Positions 17,871 through 25,365 of a stretch of 64,000 bases of DNA are shown piece after piece. The position numbers were made by a program, and so were the translations under genes. The notes below the pieces were generated by a model. The model had not been told where the DNA came from. It saw only the letters and a list, made by a program, of their open reading frames with translations, and searched no databases. Source of the stretch: Alkalimarinus sediminis (GTDB taxonomy: Bacteria; Pseudomonadota; Gammaproteobacteria; Pseudomonadales; Oleiphilaceae); assembly GCF_026427595.1 (NCBI RefSeq), contig NZ_CP101527.1, forward strand, positions 877,001 through 941,000, given 5' to 3'. Within the stretch, counting starts at the first letter, position 1. Every line of letters starts with the position of its first letter.

Positions 17871-18039
17871 TTAGTGTCCGTAGACGACTAGATCGGTATT
17901 CGATATGACGAAATCGGTAAAATAGACTTCTCCAATGTTAGTTCCGCCTACCTTAACTATCGGCATATCTAAATCGGCACGAAACTCAACATCATAAATG
18001 GCTAGACCATCTTGGCCGCCCGCGGTGGTTGCCGCTGCC
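17871..18039 (-). pseudogene. Detached C-terminal coding end of the DUF6160-type gene
   Basis: Read in the -1 frame relative to the upstream gene, this stretch gives about 55 residues beginning AAATTAGGQDGLAIYDV and continuing FRADLDMPIVKVGGTNIGE then VYFTDFVISNTDLVVYGH, ending at TAA (17873-17871). Alternating polar/hydrophobic beta pattern and Gly/Asp content match the upstream part. Restoring one G in the run at about 18040 joins SANW directly to AAATTAGG and gives a 358-codon gene that ends 36 bp before a clear terminator. Confidence 0.75.
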
Positions 18040-18943
18040 AATTGGCAGAAGCACTTGCGAAGCCAAAATGACCAAGTGTATCCGCGCCTCGTTCATTATG
18101 TATTCTCATATTCTCGATACCGACGGCAGCCAGATTAAATAAAAGAATGATGTCGGCAACATCCCAAGAAAAGTCTAGGTCGGTAACCTTAAAGTGGGCA
18201 TCGACTTCAAGAGCCGAGCCTGATACAACCGCCCCATTGGCTAAAGTATGAGTCTTTGCATCTCCGTTGTTGCGAAATACTAAATCAACTGGGCCTATGT
18301 AGCCCTCCATTGCGATGTTGGAGAGGAGTGTAGTTGAATTGAGTGAAGTGCCAGTTTCGTAGTTATAAGTGCTGTCGGCAATTTCTATAGAATCAACGGT
18401 TAGCTTGAAATCAATTGATTGACTAAGTGCATCTAAATTACTTGCTTGTTTGGCTGCGTCCCCTGGAGCTGAATAATCAAGACCAGGAGAGGTTGGACTA
18501 ATGTGAATAACCATGTCGCCAGAGTTGAAACGCTCACCATAGCCATCAACACCACCCGCACTGTTGGATACGCTATATCGAGAGATAGCAGCCGCAACGT
18601 CAGCATCAGATGCATCGAGCAGTCCAGCGGCCGCATATTGCGCATACTCTGAAAAACCTCTTGCTAAGATTTCATCTTGTCCAGCGAGGTCAAAGTCAAT
18701 CTTTATATTATCAAGAGAGGAGCCGTCAATGTCAGTCAAGGCTAGGTTATTAATATTAAGATGGCCTTGATCTTTATATGATATTTGTCCGATCTGAAGA
18801 GCTGTTTCAAGCTCGATGGTAATACCGCCTTGCCCTCTCATTTGACTAAGTTCAACATCGTCAAGGGTTTGTAGTTCGGCTGAAGCAATTACAGAGTTTA
18901 ACGACAATAAAGTCGCTGCTGTGATGGGTAGTAGGGCTTTCAT
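18002..18943 (-). CDS. DUF6160-type exported protein, 3' end frameshifted
   Basis: A 313-residue reading frame with a signal peptide (MKALLPITAATLLSLNSVIASA) and then LQTLDDVELSQMRGQGGITIEL, the N-terminal motif I associate with DUF6160 surface or outer-membrane proteins of marine gammaproteobacteria. The body is rich in beta-forming, Asp/Ser/Gly repeats such as NLALTDIDGSSLDNIKIDFDL. The frame ends in QRQPPRAAKMV, out of character, and the adjacent -1 frame continues with a sensible tail to 17871 (see next entry). Loss of one G in the TTGG run near 18040 would explain this. As read, the protein lacks its natural C-terminus; a sequencing error is the main alternative. Function unknown. Confidence 0.8.
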   Translation of the reverse strand: MKALLPITAATLLSLNSVIASAELQTLDDVELSQMRGQGGITIELETALQIGQISYKDQGHLNINNLALTDIDGSSLDNIKIDFDLAGQDEILARGFSEYAQYAAAGLLDASDADVAAAISRYSVSNSAGGVDGYGERFNSGDMVIHISPTSPGLDYSAPGDAAKQASNLDALSQSIDFKLTVDSIEIADSTYNYETGTSLNSTTLLSNIAMEGYIGPVDLVFRNNGDAKTHTLANGAVVSGSALEVDAHFKVTDLDFSWDVADIILLFNLAAVGIENMRIHNERGADTLGHFGFASASANWQRQPPRAAKMV

Positions 18944-19235
18944 TGTTTAGCATCCCGGTTAGAAGCCGCTCTCTTATTTTTCTTATTTCAGAACAGGCGT
19001 TAGTTATTTTTATACTCACTCAACCATATCGTTAGGGGGAGTAATTATCTGTGATGAAAATCACACTATGACTGTAGTGTCAAATTTCAGTCACATATTT
19101 ATCGATCATTAATGTGATCTTGTAACTAATTAGAATAAATGTAATTTTGATAGACTATGTTGGTCTATCGATGGTTGTGGAAAACACTATACTTGAACTG
19201 ATTTATTAAAAATAAAGAGAGTTGCGAAGGGAATT

Positions 19236-19466
19236 ATGCAAGTACGAAAAAATGAAGCGACAAAAAGCTGGTTTCGATGCGATCGTTTTATCCAGGTTGG
19301 CCGAGAATGGTTTTATATGACCCGAGAAGGCTCTCAGGTAGGCCCATTTAATAGCAAAACCGAAGCCGCAAATGACTTATATTGGTATGCATTATTTGCT
19401 CAAAAAGGTAAATTTTGTGGAAGCGGCACAGCAGCCCGCGAAATGTCGAGAATCAAAGGCTGGTAA
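19236..19466 (+). CDS. DUF6316 family small protein
   Basis: A 76-residue protein built around WFRCDRFIQVGREWFYMTREG and QVGPFNSKTEAANDLYWY. The pattern 'R-x-D-R-F-x-x-V-x-x-x-W-Y/F-x-x-T-R-E-G-x-x-x-G-P-F' is the one I associate with DUF6316, a short cytoplasmic family of pseudomonads and marine relatives with no known role. GAAGG lies upstream of the ATG. The gene stands alone, with a hairpin terminator 36 bp beyond its stop and a 292-bp AT-rich upstream region shared with the divergent DUF6160-type gene. Confidence 0.8.
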   Translation: MQVRKNEATKSWFRCDRFIQVGREWFYMTREGSQVGPFNSKTEAANDLYWYALFAQKGKFCGSGTAAREMSRIKGW

Positions 19467-19501
19467 GAATTATTGAGGGGCAGAGTAAAGTTAATTTTTA
19501 T

Positions 19502-19533
19502 GGGAAAACAGGTCTGACACCTATTCCCTTTTT
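19502..19533 (+). terminator. Terminator after the DUF6316 gene
   Basis: GGGAA/TTCCC outer stem with an inner AGGT/ACCT stem, followed by TTTTT. It is placed just behind the plus-strand gene and 17 bp before the convergent MOSC gene end. Confidence 0.6.
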
Positions 19534-19549
19534 CAGGCACCTTTTTCAG

Positions 19550-20065
19550 TTATAAAGGCAAGCTGAGTTGATCATCTAGCTTAATAACGCGATCCCCGAC
19601 GGCAATAACGCCACTTTGAATCACTTTTGCACAGACGCCTCCATGGCCTAGCATGGCGGCAACTCCACCTTTTCCGAGTGCGTGCTCCATACGCAAACAG
19701 GGGTGGCAGTGAGCATTGGCTTCAAAAATAGCCTCACCAATCTGAAAACGTTGGTGCCTAAGGGCCACTAAGTTAATGCCTGTGACGACTACATTCCTTC
19801 TTAGAGTACTGGGGTCAATAGCATCGCGGTTGAGTAATTTTGCAATTAGGTCGATGTGCTCTTGGTTGATAAAGGTTACTTGTCTAGCTGAACCAGGATT
19901 GCCCGTATAGCGTCTGTCGCCTTCTAAACCTAACCCTTGAGTGGCGAGTGATCTATCAACCACTTGCATAGGAACTTTTCGCTGGGGGCGAAGACCTATC
20001 CATCTGACCGTTCCTGGTGCAAGCTCTTGAAGGTGGCGGCTTAAAAGTTTCCCAACTGAATTCAT
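19550..20065 (-). CDS. MOSC domain protein
   Basis: A 171-residue protein that is essentially one MOSC domain, the beta-rich fold found at the C-terminus of molybdenum cofactor sulfurases. Typical points are LGLEGDRRYTGNPGSARQVT, the sequence TLRRNVVVTGINLVAL, and the conserved cysteine region HCHPCLRMEHALGKGG followed by GGVCAKVIQSGVIAVGD. Family members bind Mo-cofactor or handle sulfur transfer, often to detoxify N-hydroxylated compounds (YiiM, YcbX); here no ferredoxin or beta-barrel extension is present. The msrB gene lies 43 bp upstream on the same strand and could share a transcript. Confidence 0.85.
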   Translation of the reverse strand: MNSVGKLLSRHLQELAPGTVRWIGLRPQRKVPMQVVDRSLATQGLGLEGDRRYTGNPGSARQVTFINQEHIDLIAKLLNRDAIDPSTLRRNVVVTGINLVALRHQRFQIGEAIFEANAHCHPCLRMEHALGKGGVAAMLGHGGVCAKVIQSGVIAVGDRVIKLDDQLSLPL

Positions 20066-20108
20066 AGTATTCGGCCTAAGGTTTTCCGTTTATTACTCTT
20101 TCAGGTAT

Positions 20109-20492
20109 TTATTTGGCCGCTTTAGGTTCGTCAGCGCTGACAAAATTCATTGAAAGTGAGTTAACACAGTGTCTAGTGTTTTTAGCTGTTAGTCTCTCAC
20201 CTTGAAATACATGCCCTAGGTGCCCGTTGCACTTGGCACAGAGTATTTCTGTTCTGCGTCCATCTGCATCAATCTCATGCCGAATAGCGCCTTCAATCTC
20301 ATCATCAAAACTTGGCCAGCCGCAATGTGAAGGAAATTTGTCTTCGGAGCGGTAAAGCGGTGCATCGCACTGTTTACAGGTATAAAGACCTGCCTCGAAA
20401 AAATCGTCATACTTACCAGTAAAAGGGTGTTCTGTTCCTTTATCAATGATGATGTGCTTTTCTTCTGCCGTCAGAGTGTTGTAGTTTGACAT
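20109..20492 (-). CDS. msrB: Peptide-methionine (R)-S-oxide reductase
   Basis: A 127-residue MsrB that reduces the R epimer of methionine sulfoxide in proteins, with thioredoxin as electron donor. Two zinc-binding CxxC pairs are visible (CKQCDAP and [10 protein letters not shown]), along with HCGWPSF and the catalytic cysteine in RHCVNSLSM near residue 106. Second resolving-type positions are as in E. coli-like MsrB. The ATG at 20492 is preferred because GAGAG precedes it; a longer in-frame start at 20528 adds 12 residues without homology. It is followed by the MOSC gene. Confidence 0.94.
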   Translation of the reverse strand: MSNYNTLTAEEKHIIIDKGTEHPFTGKYDDFFEAGLYTCKQCDAPLYRSEDKFPSHCGWPSFDDEIEGAIRHEIDADGRRTEILCAKCNGHLGHVFQGERLTAKNTRHCVNSLSMNFVSADEPKAAK

Positions 20493-20896
20493 GATATGCT
20501 CTCGATTTAGTAATGATGAATCAGACAAAAGCGTCGTTTATGGAATAAGTTTACGCGGTATTTGAGAAAATAGTTCACATTGTGTGTCTTTATTAGCAAA
20601 AAAGTGTGGGCAGTTTAGTAAATAAAGCAAAAAGGCAAGATCATCAATGGGTAGGGTAGTGCGTAGGAACATTTCTTTAGTAGTTTGTATTTGTGTTTTG
20701 ACAAATAAGACGTATGGGCAGTTTAGCGCTTGGCTTTGATAAACACTGAGCATTAAGGTTTGGATTTAAAGAGCGACCCTTGGGCAATAAGCTATATTTG
20801 CAACGTTTTTTAGTGTGAGCGCCTCGTACTATCTCTTTATTATGGTTGTAGGTCGGCTTGAGAATGTAATATCTTGAGGAGTATTGAAAGGAAGAA
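20493..20896. other. Gene-free stretch upstream of msrB
   Basis: No convincing coding sequence: a 71-codon minus-strand frame at 20538-20753 has no ribosome binding site and a low-complexity, Cys/Leu-rich composition. The stretch contains two copies of GGGCAGTTTAG about 105 bp apart. The msrB promoter should lie at its left end and the 3' flank of the tRNA gene at its right end. Confidence 0.5.
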
Positions 20897-20973
20897 TGGT
20901 GCCCCGGACAGGAGTCGAACCTGTGACCTGCCCCTTAGGAGGGGGCCGCGCTATCCAGCTGTGCCACCGGGGC
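20897..20973 (-). tRNA. tRNA-Arg (anticodon CCT)
   Basis: Full cloverleaf on the minus strand: acceptor GCCCCGG/CCGGGGC, discriminator A with encoded CCA, D arm with AGCTGGATA loop, anticodon stem GCCCC/GGGGC closing the loop CTCCTAA (anticodon CCT at 20939-20937), and T arm ACAGG TTCGACT CCTGT. It reads AGG codons. No integrase or attachment duplication is visible nearby. Confidence 0.97.
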
Positions 20974-21151
20974 CCTAAAGAAGGCGTATCATAGCGTCAT
21001 GGATACTATTTCTCAAGGACTTAGCTCCGCTTATTTAGTTCTGTTTTGTTTTAATTTCTGATTTTTCTGCCATGCTTTGATGAAACGCTTTTCAATGAAT
21101 ATGACCTGTGATATCTATATGGTTATATAGTATTCTAAAAAGGGGAGTAAA

Positions 21152-21508
21152 ATGATCAAACAGTTATCAGATATAGTGGCCGAGGCGAAAATTGGTGAGC
21201 ACTGCCTAACCGTGGCCGAGTCGGTAAAGCTAATTGGAAAGTGTGAAAAGCCTCTGCTGATTGACGTGCGGGAGCCTGCTGAGCATAACCTAGACTCAGT
21301 TGAAGGTTTTATTAATATTCCTCGTGGTGTTTTAGAGATGAAAATGCCAGAGCTATGTGATGATGAAAATCGCTGTATTCTGCTTCACTGTGGCACGGGT
21401 GGACGAGCGGCGCTGTCTGCAAAAGCACTTAGAAATATGGGTTACAAAAATGTTCACTTGATTAGCGCATCATTTGAAGAGATTAAGCGGCATTTTCACG
21501 GCTTATAA
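21152..21508 (+). CDS. Rhodanese-domain protein of the arsenosugar-type cluster
   Basis: A 118-residue single rhodanese domain: LIDVREPAEHNLDSVEGFINIPRG (substrate-loop region; quoted parts LIDVREPAEH and INIPRG) and the active-site loop HCGTGGRAALSAKAL, with the catalytic cysteine in C-G-T-G-G-R. Such proteins transfer sulfur or, in some families, act on thiol-bound metalloids. GGGGAG precedes the ATG. It opens a run of five same-strand genes ending at 24595, spaced by 5-60 bp, which I read as an arsenosugar biosynthesis cluster. Its precise step there is not known to me. Confidence 0.88.
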   Translation: MIKQLSDIVAEAKIGEHCLTVAESVKLIGKCEKPLLIDVREPAEHNLDSVEGFINIPRGVLEMKMPELCDDENRCILLHCGTGGRAALSAKALRNMGYKNVHLISASFEEIKRHFHGL

Positions 21509-21521
21509 GGGCGGCATCGAT

Positions 21522-22226
21522 ATGACAAAACCAGTAATTATTTCACACTATTCAGATGTTCTCTGTGTGTGGGCGTATGTGGCGCAAGTTAGGTTAGATG
21601 AGCTAAGAGCTCAGTTTGGTGATAATGTGGTGATTAAACATCATTTCACACCTACATTTGGCGCCACAGAACATCGAATAGGAGAGGGGTGGAAAGACAG
21701 AGGAGGTTTTGATGGGTTCTCTGATCATGTGGTGCATGTGTGTGAAGGCTTTCCTCACGTTAAGGTTAATAAACGTGTTTGGAAGGCATGTCAGCCCAAA
21801 TCGTCGGCCTCGACTCACTGTTTTATAAAGGCGGTTCAGTTACTTGAAGATGAGGGTGTTATTAGTTCCGATAGCGTTGATCTCTTTAATGGCCGAACAC
21901 TATGCGAAGAGTTTGTTTGGAGGGTCCGATTAGCTTTTTTTGTTGATGTTAAAGATGTCTCAAGTCATGACGTATTGTTTGAAATCGCGACTACTTTGAA
22001 TATCCCCTCAGAGGGTATTCAGGATCGGCTTAAAAATGGTGCTGCCATTGCGTCTTTGTGTCGGGATATGGAGTTAAAAGAGAGTCTAAAAATAGAGGGA
22101 AGCCCAACATACTCATTGAATGAAGGCAGACAAAAGCTATATGGCAATGTAGGTTATCGAATTCTCGAAGCCAATGTGCTTGAGTTAATGCAAAATGAGA
22201 ACGGTGAACTCGCCTCATGGTGTTGA
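21522..22226 (+). CDS. DsbA/FrnE-like oxidoreductase lacking a CxxC
   Basis: A 234-residue protein of the DsbA-family thioredoxin fold with inserted helical domain. The N-terminal strand HYSDVLCVWAYVAQ carries only one cysteine where a CxxC would be expected (C-V-W-A), so disulfide chemistry of the usual kind is unlikely and a glutathione- or CoA-transferase-like role as in 2-hydroxychromene carboxylate isomerases is possible. The cis-proline loop is EGSPTYSL. The C-terminus is WC. AGGGCGG precedes the ATG at 21522, which is favoured over an upstream in-frame start at 21474 that would overlap the rhodanese gene. It lies 13 bp after that gene's stop. Confidence 0.85.
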   Translation: MTKPVIISHYSDVLCVWAYVAQVRLDELRAQFGDNVVIKHHFTPTFGATEHRIGEGWKDRGGFDGFSDHVVHVCEGFPHVKVNKRVWKACQPKSSASTHCFIKAVQLLEDEGVISSDSVDLFNGRTLCEEFVWRVRLAFFVDVKDVSSHDVLFEIATTLNIPSEGIQDRLKNGAAIASLCRDMELKESLKIEGSPTYSLNEGRQKLYGNVGYRILEANVLELMQNENGELASWC

Positions 22227-22286
22227 ACTAAGTTAAATTCTGGTAGTCTCACTGCTAACTAAAACGTAACAATAATAAGGTTAGCC

Positions 22287-23261
22287 ATGCTCGATACTCG
22301 TCCAATGCTTTTGTTGTCTGATTTTCCTCAAATCAGAAGAGCGGAGTTGCACACTCTTCAAGTAAACTTGGGGTACAAATGCAATTTAAGTTGTACCCAT
22401 TGCCATGTGGCCGCTGGGCCAAACCGTACAGAAATGATGGACCGTAAGACGGTTGATATGCTGTTGCAGTTTATTGATGCCCAAAATATTAAAGTGTTGG
22501 ACTTAACTGGCGGTGCACCTGAGATGAACCCTGAGTTTCGTTATTTGGTCACGCAAGCCCGCAAAAGGGACGTAAAGGTTATCGATCGTTGTAACTTAAC
22601 GGTATTGCTTGAACCAGATTATGAAGATATGGCTCAATTTCTAGCTGACAATCAGGTTGAAATTGTTGCTTCGTTACCTTGTTACAGCGAAGAAAATGTC
22701 GATAAGCAACGGGGTAAAGGTGTGTATGATGGCAGTATTGAAGCATTGCAGCGGCTTAATCAGTTAGGGTACGGCATTGAGGGTAGCGGGTTATTGCTCA
22801 ACCTTGTTTATAATCCTGGCGGCGCTTTTCTTCCACCCCCGCAACAGCAATTGGAACTCGATTATAAAAGAGAGCTATTTGACCGTTTCTCTATCGAGTT
22901 TAATGAGCTATTTTCGATCACCAATATGCCTATTAGCCGCTTTGGCAGTGTGTTACTGTCAAAAGGTGAGTTTAATAATTATATGGGTCTATTAAAGGGT
23001 GCCTATTCGGAGCAGAACTTAGAGTCTGTCATGTGTCGTAATTTGATTAGTATTGATTGGCAAGGCTATGTATATGACTGTGACTTTAACCAAATGCTCG
23101 AAATGCCCCTAGTGCAACCGAATAATCATATTGCGTCTGATCGCACACATATAGCTGACTTAATTGAACAAAATATAGAAGGGCACCCTATTGTGGTTGC
23201 AAATCACTGTTATGGTTGTACCGCTGGCCAGGGAAGCAGTTGTGGTGGGGCACTGGAGTAA
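22287..23261 (+). CDS. arsS: Arsenosugar biosynthesis radical SAM protein ArsS
   Basis: A 324-residue radical SAM enzyme. The 4Fe-4S cluster cysteines are Cys32, Cys36 and Cys39 (CNLSCTHCHVAAGP), followed by the SAM-contact GGAPEMN. The C-terminal domain ends in HCYGCTAGQGSSCGGALE, the cysteine-rich tail (formerly the rSAM/selenodomain, DUF3641-type) that marks ArsS. ArsS is proposed to join a 5'-deoxyadenosyl group to dimethylated arsenic, giving the precursor of oxo-arsenosugars. This copy has cysteine and no in-frame TGA, so it is not a selenoprotein. The next gene starts 6 bp after its stop. Confidence 0.92.
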   Translation: MLDTRPMLLLSDFPQIRRAELHTLQVNLGYKCNLSCTHCHVAAGPNRTEMMDRKTVDMLLQFIDAQNIKVLDLTGGAPEMNPEFRYLVTQARKRDVKVIDRCNLTVLLEPDYEDMAQFLADNQVEIVASLPCYSEENVDKQRGKGVYDGSIEALQRLNQLGYGIEGSGLLLNLVYNPGGAFLPPPQQQLELDYKRELFDRFSIEFNELFSITNMPISRFGSVLLSKGEFNNYMGLLKGAYSEQNLESVMCRNLISIDWQGYVYDCDFNQMLEMPLVQPNNHIASDRTHIADLIEQNIEGHPIVVANHCYGCTAGQGSSCGGALE

Positions 23262-23267
23262 AAAAAC

Positions 23268-23948
23268 ATGCCGATGCCAATTAGTATTATTATTCCGACC
23301 TTAAATGAAGAAAAGACCATCAAAAAATCACTGAAAGCTCTACAGCTTCTTAGATTGTATGGCGCAGAGGTAATTGTGTCTGATGGTGGCAGCAGCGACA
23401 ACACCAAAGCCGAATGTGATAATTTGGTTGATTGCTGGGTTGACTCACCCAAAGGTAGGGCTGTACAGATGAACGCTGGCGCGCAAGTAGCCCGTTATTC
23501 TGCCATGCTATTTCTACACGCCGATACAGTGCTTCCCAATAACAGTGTGAGTGTGCTCAAAGTATTTATTGAGTCGACGAGTATTTGGGGACGTTTTGAT
23601 GTGCGACTATCGGGTGATAAGCGAATGTTTCGGGTGATTGAGTTTATGATGAATTGGCGCTCGAGACTGACAGGGATTGCCACAGGTGATCAGGCTATTT
23701 TTGTGCGAAAAACCTATTTCGAACGGGTAGGTCGATTCCCAGACCAGCCCCTTATGGAGGATGTCGCCATCACCCGTAAGCTCAAGAAAATCAGTCGTCC
23801 GTACTGTATCAAATCGCCTGTGACTACCAATAGCCGACGTTGGGAAAAGCACGGTGTTTGGAAAACGATCGTATTAATGTGGTCACTACGATTTAAGTAT
23901 ATGTTAGGTGCTGATGTCGAAAAACTGCACCGGCAATATTATCCTTAA
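23268..23948 (+). CDS. TIGR04283-type glycosyltransferase of arsenosugar clusters
   Basis: A 226-residue GT-A fold (family 2-like) protein: IIPTLNEEKTIKKSL at the N-terminus, the nucleotide motif VSDGGSSDNT, the divalent-metal DxD-like HADTVLP and the acceptor-side GDQAIFVRKTYFERVG followed by PLMEDVAITRKL. The family was defined by co-occurrence with ArsS (rSAM/selenodomain-associated transferase 2). GGAG overlaps the end of arsS and the ATG is 6 bp after its stop, so they are translationally linked. Donor and acceptor are unknown; adding a sugar or phosphoglycerol group to an arsenosugar is an inference. Confidence 0.9.
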   Translation: MPMPISIIIPTLNEEKTIKKSLKALQLLRLYGAEVIVSDGGSSDNTKAECDNLVDCWVDSPKGRAVQMNAGAQVARYSAMLFLHADTVLPNNSVSVLKVFIESTSIWGRFDVRLSGDKRMFRVIEFMMNWRSRLTGIATGDQAIFVRKTYFERVGRFPDQPLMEDVAITRKLKKISRPYCIKSPVTTNSRRWEKHGVWKTIVLMWSLRFKYMLGADVEKLHRQYYP

Positions 23949-23983
23949 ACACGCCTCCTTCTGATGGTTGTCCAATTTCCTCT

Positions 23984-24595
23984 ATGACCGATACGCTATT
24001 AATTCAATTTGCCAAGTGGCCTCAGCTTGGCAAAGTTAAGACTCGTCTAGCTAAAAAAATGGGTGAGCAGGCGGCCTATGATGCGCATGTTGAACTTACT
24101 CAGTCAGTATTAACTAACCTTACTTCATCTAATGTGGGTTCAGTGGAGCTGTGTTTTGATCAACTGTTGGCTGAAAACGCAGAAGCTAAGGCACTTATTG
24201 AACACTGTCATCAACGATTGGTTCCTATCACGAGTCAAAAAGGGAGTGATTTAGGTGCCAGAATGTATCACGCACTCTCCTGCGGTCTAAAGAGGTACAG
24301 CAAGGTGATTATCGTAGGGAGTGACTGTCCTACAGTAGATAAAGCGTATTTAGAGCAGGCTACTCAAACATTAAATAGTAAAGACCTTGTTCTTGGGCCC
24401 GCAGAGGATGGCGGCTATGTATTAATAGGTGCACGAAAAACTAAACCAGGATTGTTGGATGATATTGCCTGGGGAGAAGGCACGGTACTTAATTCAACGA
24501 TTGAGCGCGCTGTAAATTGCGGATTAACGTATCAGTTGTTAAGTGTAACGTGGGACGTGGATGAGTATGATGATTATCTGCGGTGGAAAAAGTGA
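23984..24595 (+). CDS. TIGR04282-type transferase of arsenosugar clusters
   Basis: A 203-residue CofC/nucleotidyltransferase-like Rossmann protein: IQFAKWPQLGKVKTRLAKKMG (N-terminal nucleotide loop), IIVGSDCPTVDKAYLEQA with the metal-binding Asp-Cys-Pro, and LGPAEDGGYVLIGARK. It belongs to the family called rSAM/selenodomain-associated transferase 1 and co-occurs with the preceding glycosyltransferase. It probably activates or transfers a sugar/nucleotide unit in the pathway. A weak ribosome binding site precedes the ATG; the 35-bp spacing suggests the same transcript. It is the last gene of the cluster. Confidence 0.88.
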   Translation: MTDTLLIQFAKWPQLGKVKTRLAKKMGEQAAYDAHVELTQSVLTNLTSSNVGSVELCFDQLLAENAEAKALIEHCHQRLVPITSQKGSDLGARMYHALSCGLKRYSKVIIVGSDCPTVDKAYLEQATQTLNSKDLVLGPAEDGGYVLIGARKTKPGLLDDIAWGEGTVLNSTIERAVNCGLTYQLLSVTWDVDEYDDYLRWKK

Positions 24596-24663
24596 AATCT
24601 ATACGTAATTAGCGTATAGTTTGTTGTGATGACCTAATGTTCAGCAGGGATGGCTGAAGATAA

Positions 24664-25005
24664 ATGAAAGCAGTATTTGTAGAGTTGCCCCCGTTTGAGC
24701 GGGTTCGAAAAGATTATTGGGATGATAATACTTTTCGAAATTTTCAGAATGAGATGCTTAATAATCCTTTTTCTGGAGATGTAATAAAAGGAACTGGAGG
24801 GCTTCGAAAGGTACGTTTTAGAGATGAGAAAAGACGCAAAGGAAAGCGAGGCGGTGTTAGAGTTATCTATTATTGGTGGAAGGAAGGAGCGCAGTTTTGG
24901 CTCTTTACCATTTATGGTAAAGATGAAGTTACTGACCTAACAAACGCGGAAAGAAAGCTATTAGCTGAGTTGTTGAGGCATGAAATACAAGTGAGGAGCT
25001 TATGA
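24664..25005 (+). CDS. RelE/HigB-like type II toxin
   Basis: A 113-residue small basic protein with the RelE/HigB layout: FVELPPFERVRKDYWDD, NPFSGDVIKGTGGLRKVRF (substrate-binding strand region), KRGGVRVIYYWWKEG and FWLFTIYGKDE. Toxins of this type cut mRNA on the ribosome. In this pair the toxin gene comes first, the reverse of most RelBE operons and typical of HigBA. Its stop overlaps the antitoxin ATG by 4 bp (ATGATG). The gene stands 68 bp after the arsenosugar cluster, with an inverted repeat TATACG...CGTATA just upstream that could be the autoregulatory operator. Confidence 0.87.
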   Translation: MKAVFVELPPFERVRKDYWDDNTFRNFQNEMLNNPFSGDVIKGTGGLRKVRFRDEKRRKGKRGGVRVIYYWWKEGAQFWLFTIYGKDEVTDLTNAERKLLAELLRHEIQVRSL

Positions 25006-25316
25006 TGAAACGTAATTTATTTGAAGAGCTAAACGAAGGGCTTCAGTCTTTAAGGGATGATCGCGAAGGTAAAGTTACGTTAAAGCAACATACCGTGACA
25101 GCAGTCAACCCTCCTCAGGTTACAAGTGAAGAGTTAGTTAGCTTAAGAGAAAGATTGCAGTTATCTCAAGCTGTTTTTGCCGGCTTTCTTCGAATCAACA
25201 AGCGGACACTAGAAAATTGGGAGCAGGGGCGAGTTAAACCAAACTCTCAGGCGGCATTGCTTATAAAAATGGTAGAAAAATACCCAGACACCATACAGCG
25301 TTTGGGTACTATTTGA
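25002..25316 (+). CDS. HigA/NadS-like antitoxin with HTH domain
   Basis: A 104-residue protein with an N-terminal toxin-binding arm (FEELNEGLQSLRDDREGK) and a Cro/C1-type helix-turn-helix (about 40-95: LVSLRERLQLSQAVFAGFL, INKRTLENWEQGRVKP). It should neutralise the preceding toxin and repress the operon. Two ATG codons at 25002 and 25005 both lie behind GAGGAG; either gives a functional protein. The pair is followed by a gap of 49 bp and a convergent gene. Confidence 0.88.
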   Translation: MMKRNLFEELNEGLQSLRDDREGKVTLKQHTVTAVNPPQVTSEELVSLRERLQLSQAVFAGFLRINKRTLENWEQGRVKPNSQAALLIKMVEKYPDTIQRLGTI

Positions 25317-25365
25317 TTTCTATCTGATTGGTAAGATAGAAGAGTAACTTTTATCCTATATTTGT

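Noticed and set aside
20538-20753. 71-codon minus-strand frame upstream of msrB
   Set aside because: No ribosome binding site, no recognisable family and composition unlike the neighbouring genes.
20897-20973. tRNA-Arg gene as an integration site of a genomic island
   Set aside because: No integrase gene and no duplicated tRNA 3' end was seen within the window.
22287-23261. ArsS as a selenoprotein
   Set aside because: Some relatives use selenocysteine in the tail, but here cysteines are encoded, the stop is TAA and no hairpin SECIS is evident.
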